Below, one piece after another: positions 63,470 through 64,000 of a stretch of DNA of 64,000 bases. This DNA comes from Selenomonadales bacterium (GTDB lineage: Bacteria > Bacillota > Negativicutes > Sporomusales > UBA7701): NCBI GenBank assembly GCA_029975165.1, contig JARKPR010000003.1, positions 62,001 through 126,000 on the forward strand, read 5' to 3'. The position numbers and the translations under genes were made by a program. Under the pieces are notes generated by a model. It worked only from the letters and a program-made list of their open reading frames with translations. It did no database searches and had not been told where the DNA came from. Positions within the stretch are counted from its first letter, which is position 1, and every line of letters starts with the position of its first letter.

Positions 63470-64000
63470 TCAGGAGATTTCGGCGGCGAGGAATTTGTCG
63501 ATGCTGCTGATGGTGGTGGCGAGGTGGGATTTGACGGCTTTTTTGATGCGGCTCTCACTGCCGGACTCGATGGCTTTGATGATTTCGAGGTGGTCGTGGT
63601 GGCGGGCCGCGAGGGAGATGGGCACGGCGTTGATGTTGGCGAAGGCTTTGCGCCAGGTGGCCTCGATCTCCTGGTGGAAGTCGTGCAGCAGGGGGTTGTT
63701 GAGGAAGGAGGTTATCAACCGCTCGAGGTTGAGGTTGGGGATGGCGGGGCCGTCGCCGTTCGTGCTTTCGAGCAGTTGGGCATTTTCGCGCGCCTCGTGG
63801 TCGTAGAGCAGCTTGAGCTGGTCTTTGGTGATGATCTTGGCGACCTCGACGGCCGTGTACGTTTCCAGCATGACCCTGGCGTTGGCGACATGCTTGACGA
63901 GCTTGAGGTTCTCCTGGCCGTCGCGGCTGCTGCTGTACTGGGAGAGGAGCACGCCGCTTAAGGAGGCGACGAAGATGCCGCTGCCGTGCCTGATGGTGAT
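63470..64000 (-). CDS. GntR family regulator, FCD subfamily (partial, 5' end outside window)
   Basis: About 176 codons are visible. The frame is open to the right edge, where it encodes the end of the winged-helix domain (RHGSGIFV, the typical GntR wing). The rest is the FCD effector domain with ligand residues in EIEATWRKAF, ARHHDHLEII and KAVKSHL. Probably controls the M20 gene directly downstream. Confidence 0.82.
   Translation of the reverse strand: MTIRHGSGIFVASLSGVLLSQYSSSRDGQENLKLVKHVANARVMLETYTAVEVAKIITKDQLKLLYDHEARENAQLLESTNGDGPAIPNLNLERLITSFLNNPLLHDFHQEIEATWRKAFANINAVPISLAARHHDHLEIIKAIESGSESRIKKAVKSHLATTISSIDKFLAAEIS

Overview
The window is high-GC bacterial chromosome (roughly 65% GC by eye). 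It has Firmicutes-type regulation: two tryptophan T-box leaders, AAGGAGG-type ribosome sites, and TTG/GTG starts. It also encodes a small signal-peptide protein ending in Phe that looks like an outer-membrane beta-barrel. That combination suggests a diderm Firmicute (Negativicutes, Sporomusaceae-like), probably an anaerobe; this is inference, since no rRNA or tRNA gene was seen. Most genes are on the minus strand. No prophage, IS transposase or CRISPR array was found.

Layout. 1-10.3 kb: ferritin-like/VIT1 transporter (cut by the left edge), DUF523 protein, ada-ogt alkylation repair pair, DUF4127 protein, a zinc alcohol dehydrogenase, a zinc-ribbon membrane protein plus rhomboid-TPR protease pair, and a GGDEF response regulator whose receiver has lost its Asp. 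10.3-19.1 kb: a complete tryptophan operon in the order trpD-F-C-B-A-E-G behind a Trp T-box, then trpB2 behind its own Trp T-box. 19.1-27.8 kb: GNAT, DUF362 and ferredoxin-type aldo/keto reductase genes, an AT-rich patch with a repeat-containing secreted protein, an NADP-type gapB, small zinc-ribbon proteins, an SDR and the outer-membrane protein. 27.8-35.1 kb: DUF401 permease with a DapA-type lyase, DUF2284, HD-GYP, and an SDR-dpaL-M20 operon. 35.3-43.5 kb: a carbohydrate-type catabolic cluster (TRAP transporter dctPQM, split transketolase, zinc dehydrogenase, GntR regulator) and a solitary DctP. 43.7-51.1 kb: DUF2087-GIY-YIG pair, acyl-CoA ligase, azlCD, proA and a secreted class-3 lipase. 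51.2-64 kb: a dipeptide ABC transporter operon (dppA-B-C-M14 peptidase-D-F), a DUF3311-sodium symporter pair, an M20 peptidase and a GntR regulator cut by the right edge. These last genes plausibly form a peptide/amino-acid uptake and breakdown region.

The most unusual content is two families of dispersed, highly structured intergenic elements. Family A (six copies, about 60-190 bp) sits at the stop codon of a minus-strand gene every time. Its arms differ in sequence between copies but stay complementary, and in at least two copies the element contributes the stop codon of the gene. Family B (three copies, about 220-270 bp) has a nearly invariant core of about 63 nt, flanked by stems that covary between copies, and each copy lies just upstream of a minus-strand gene. 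Compensatory change in both families argues for selected RNA or DNA structure rather than decayed mobile elements.
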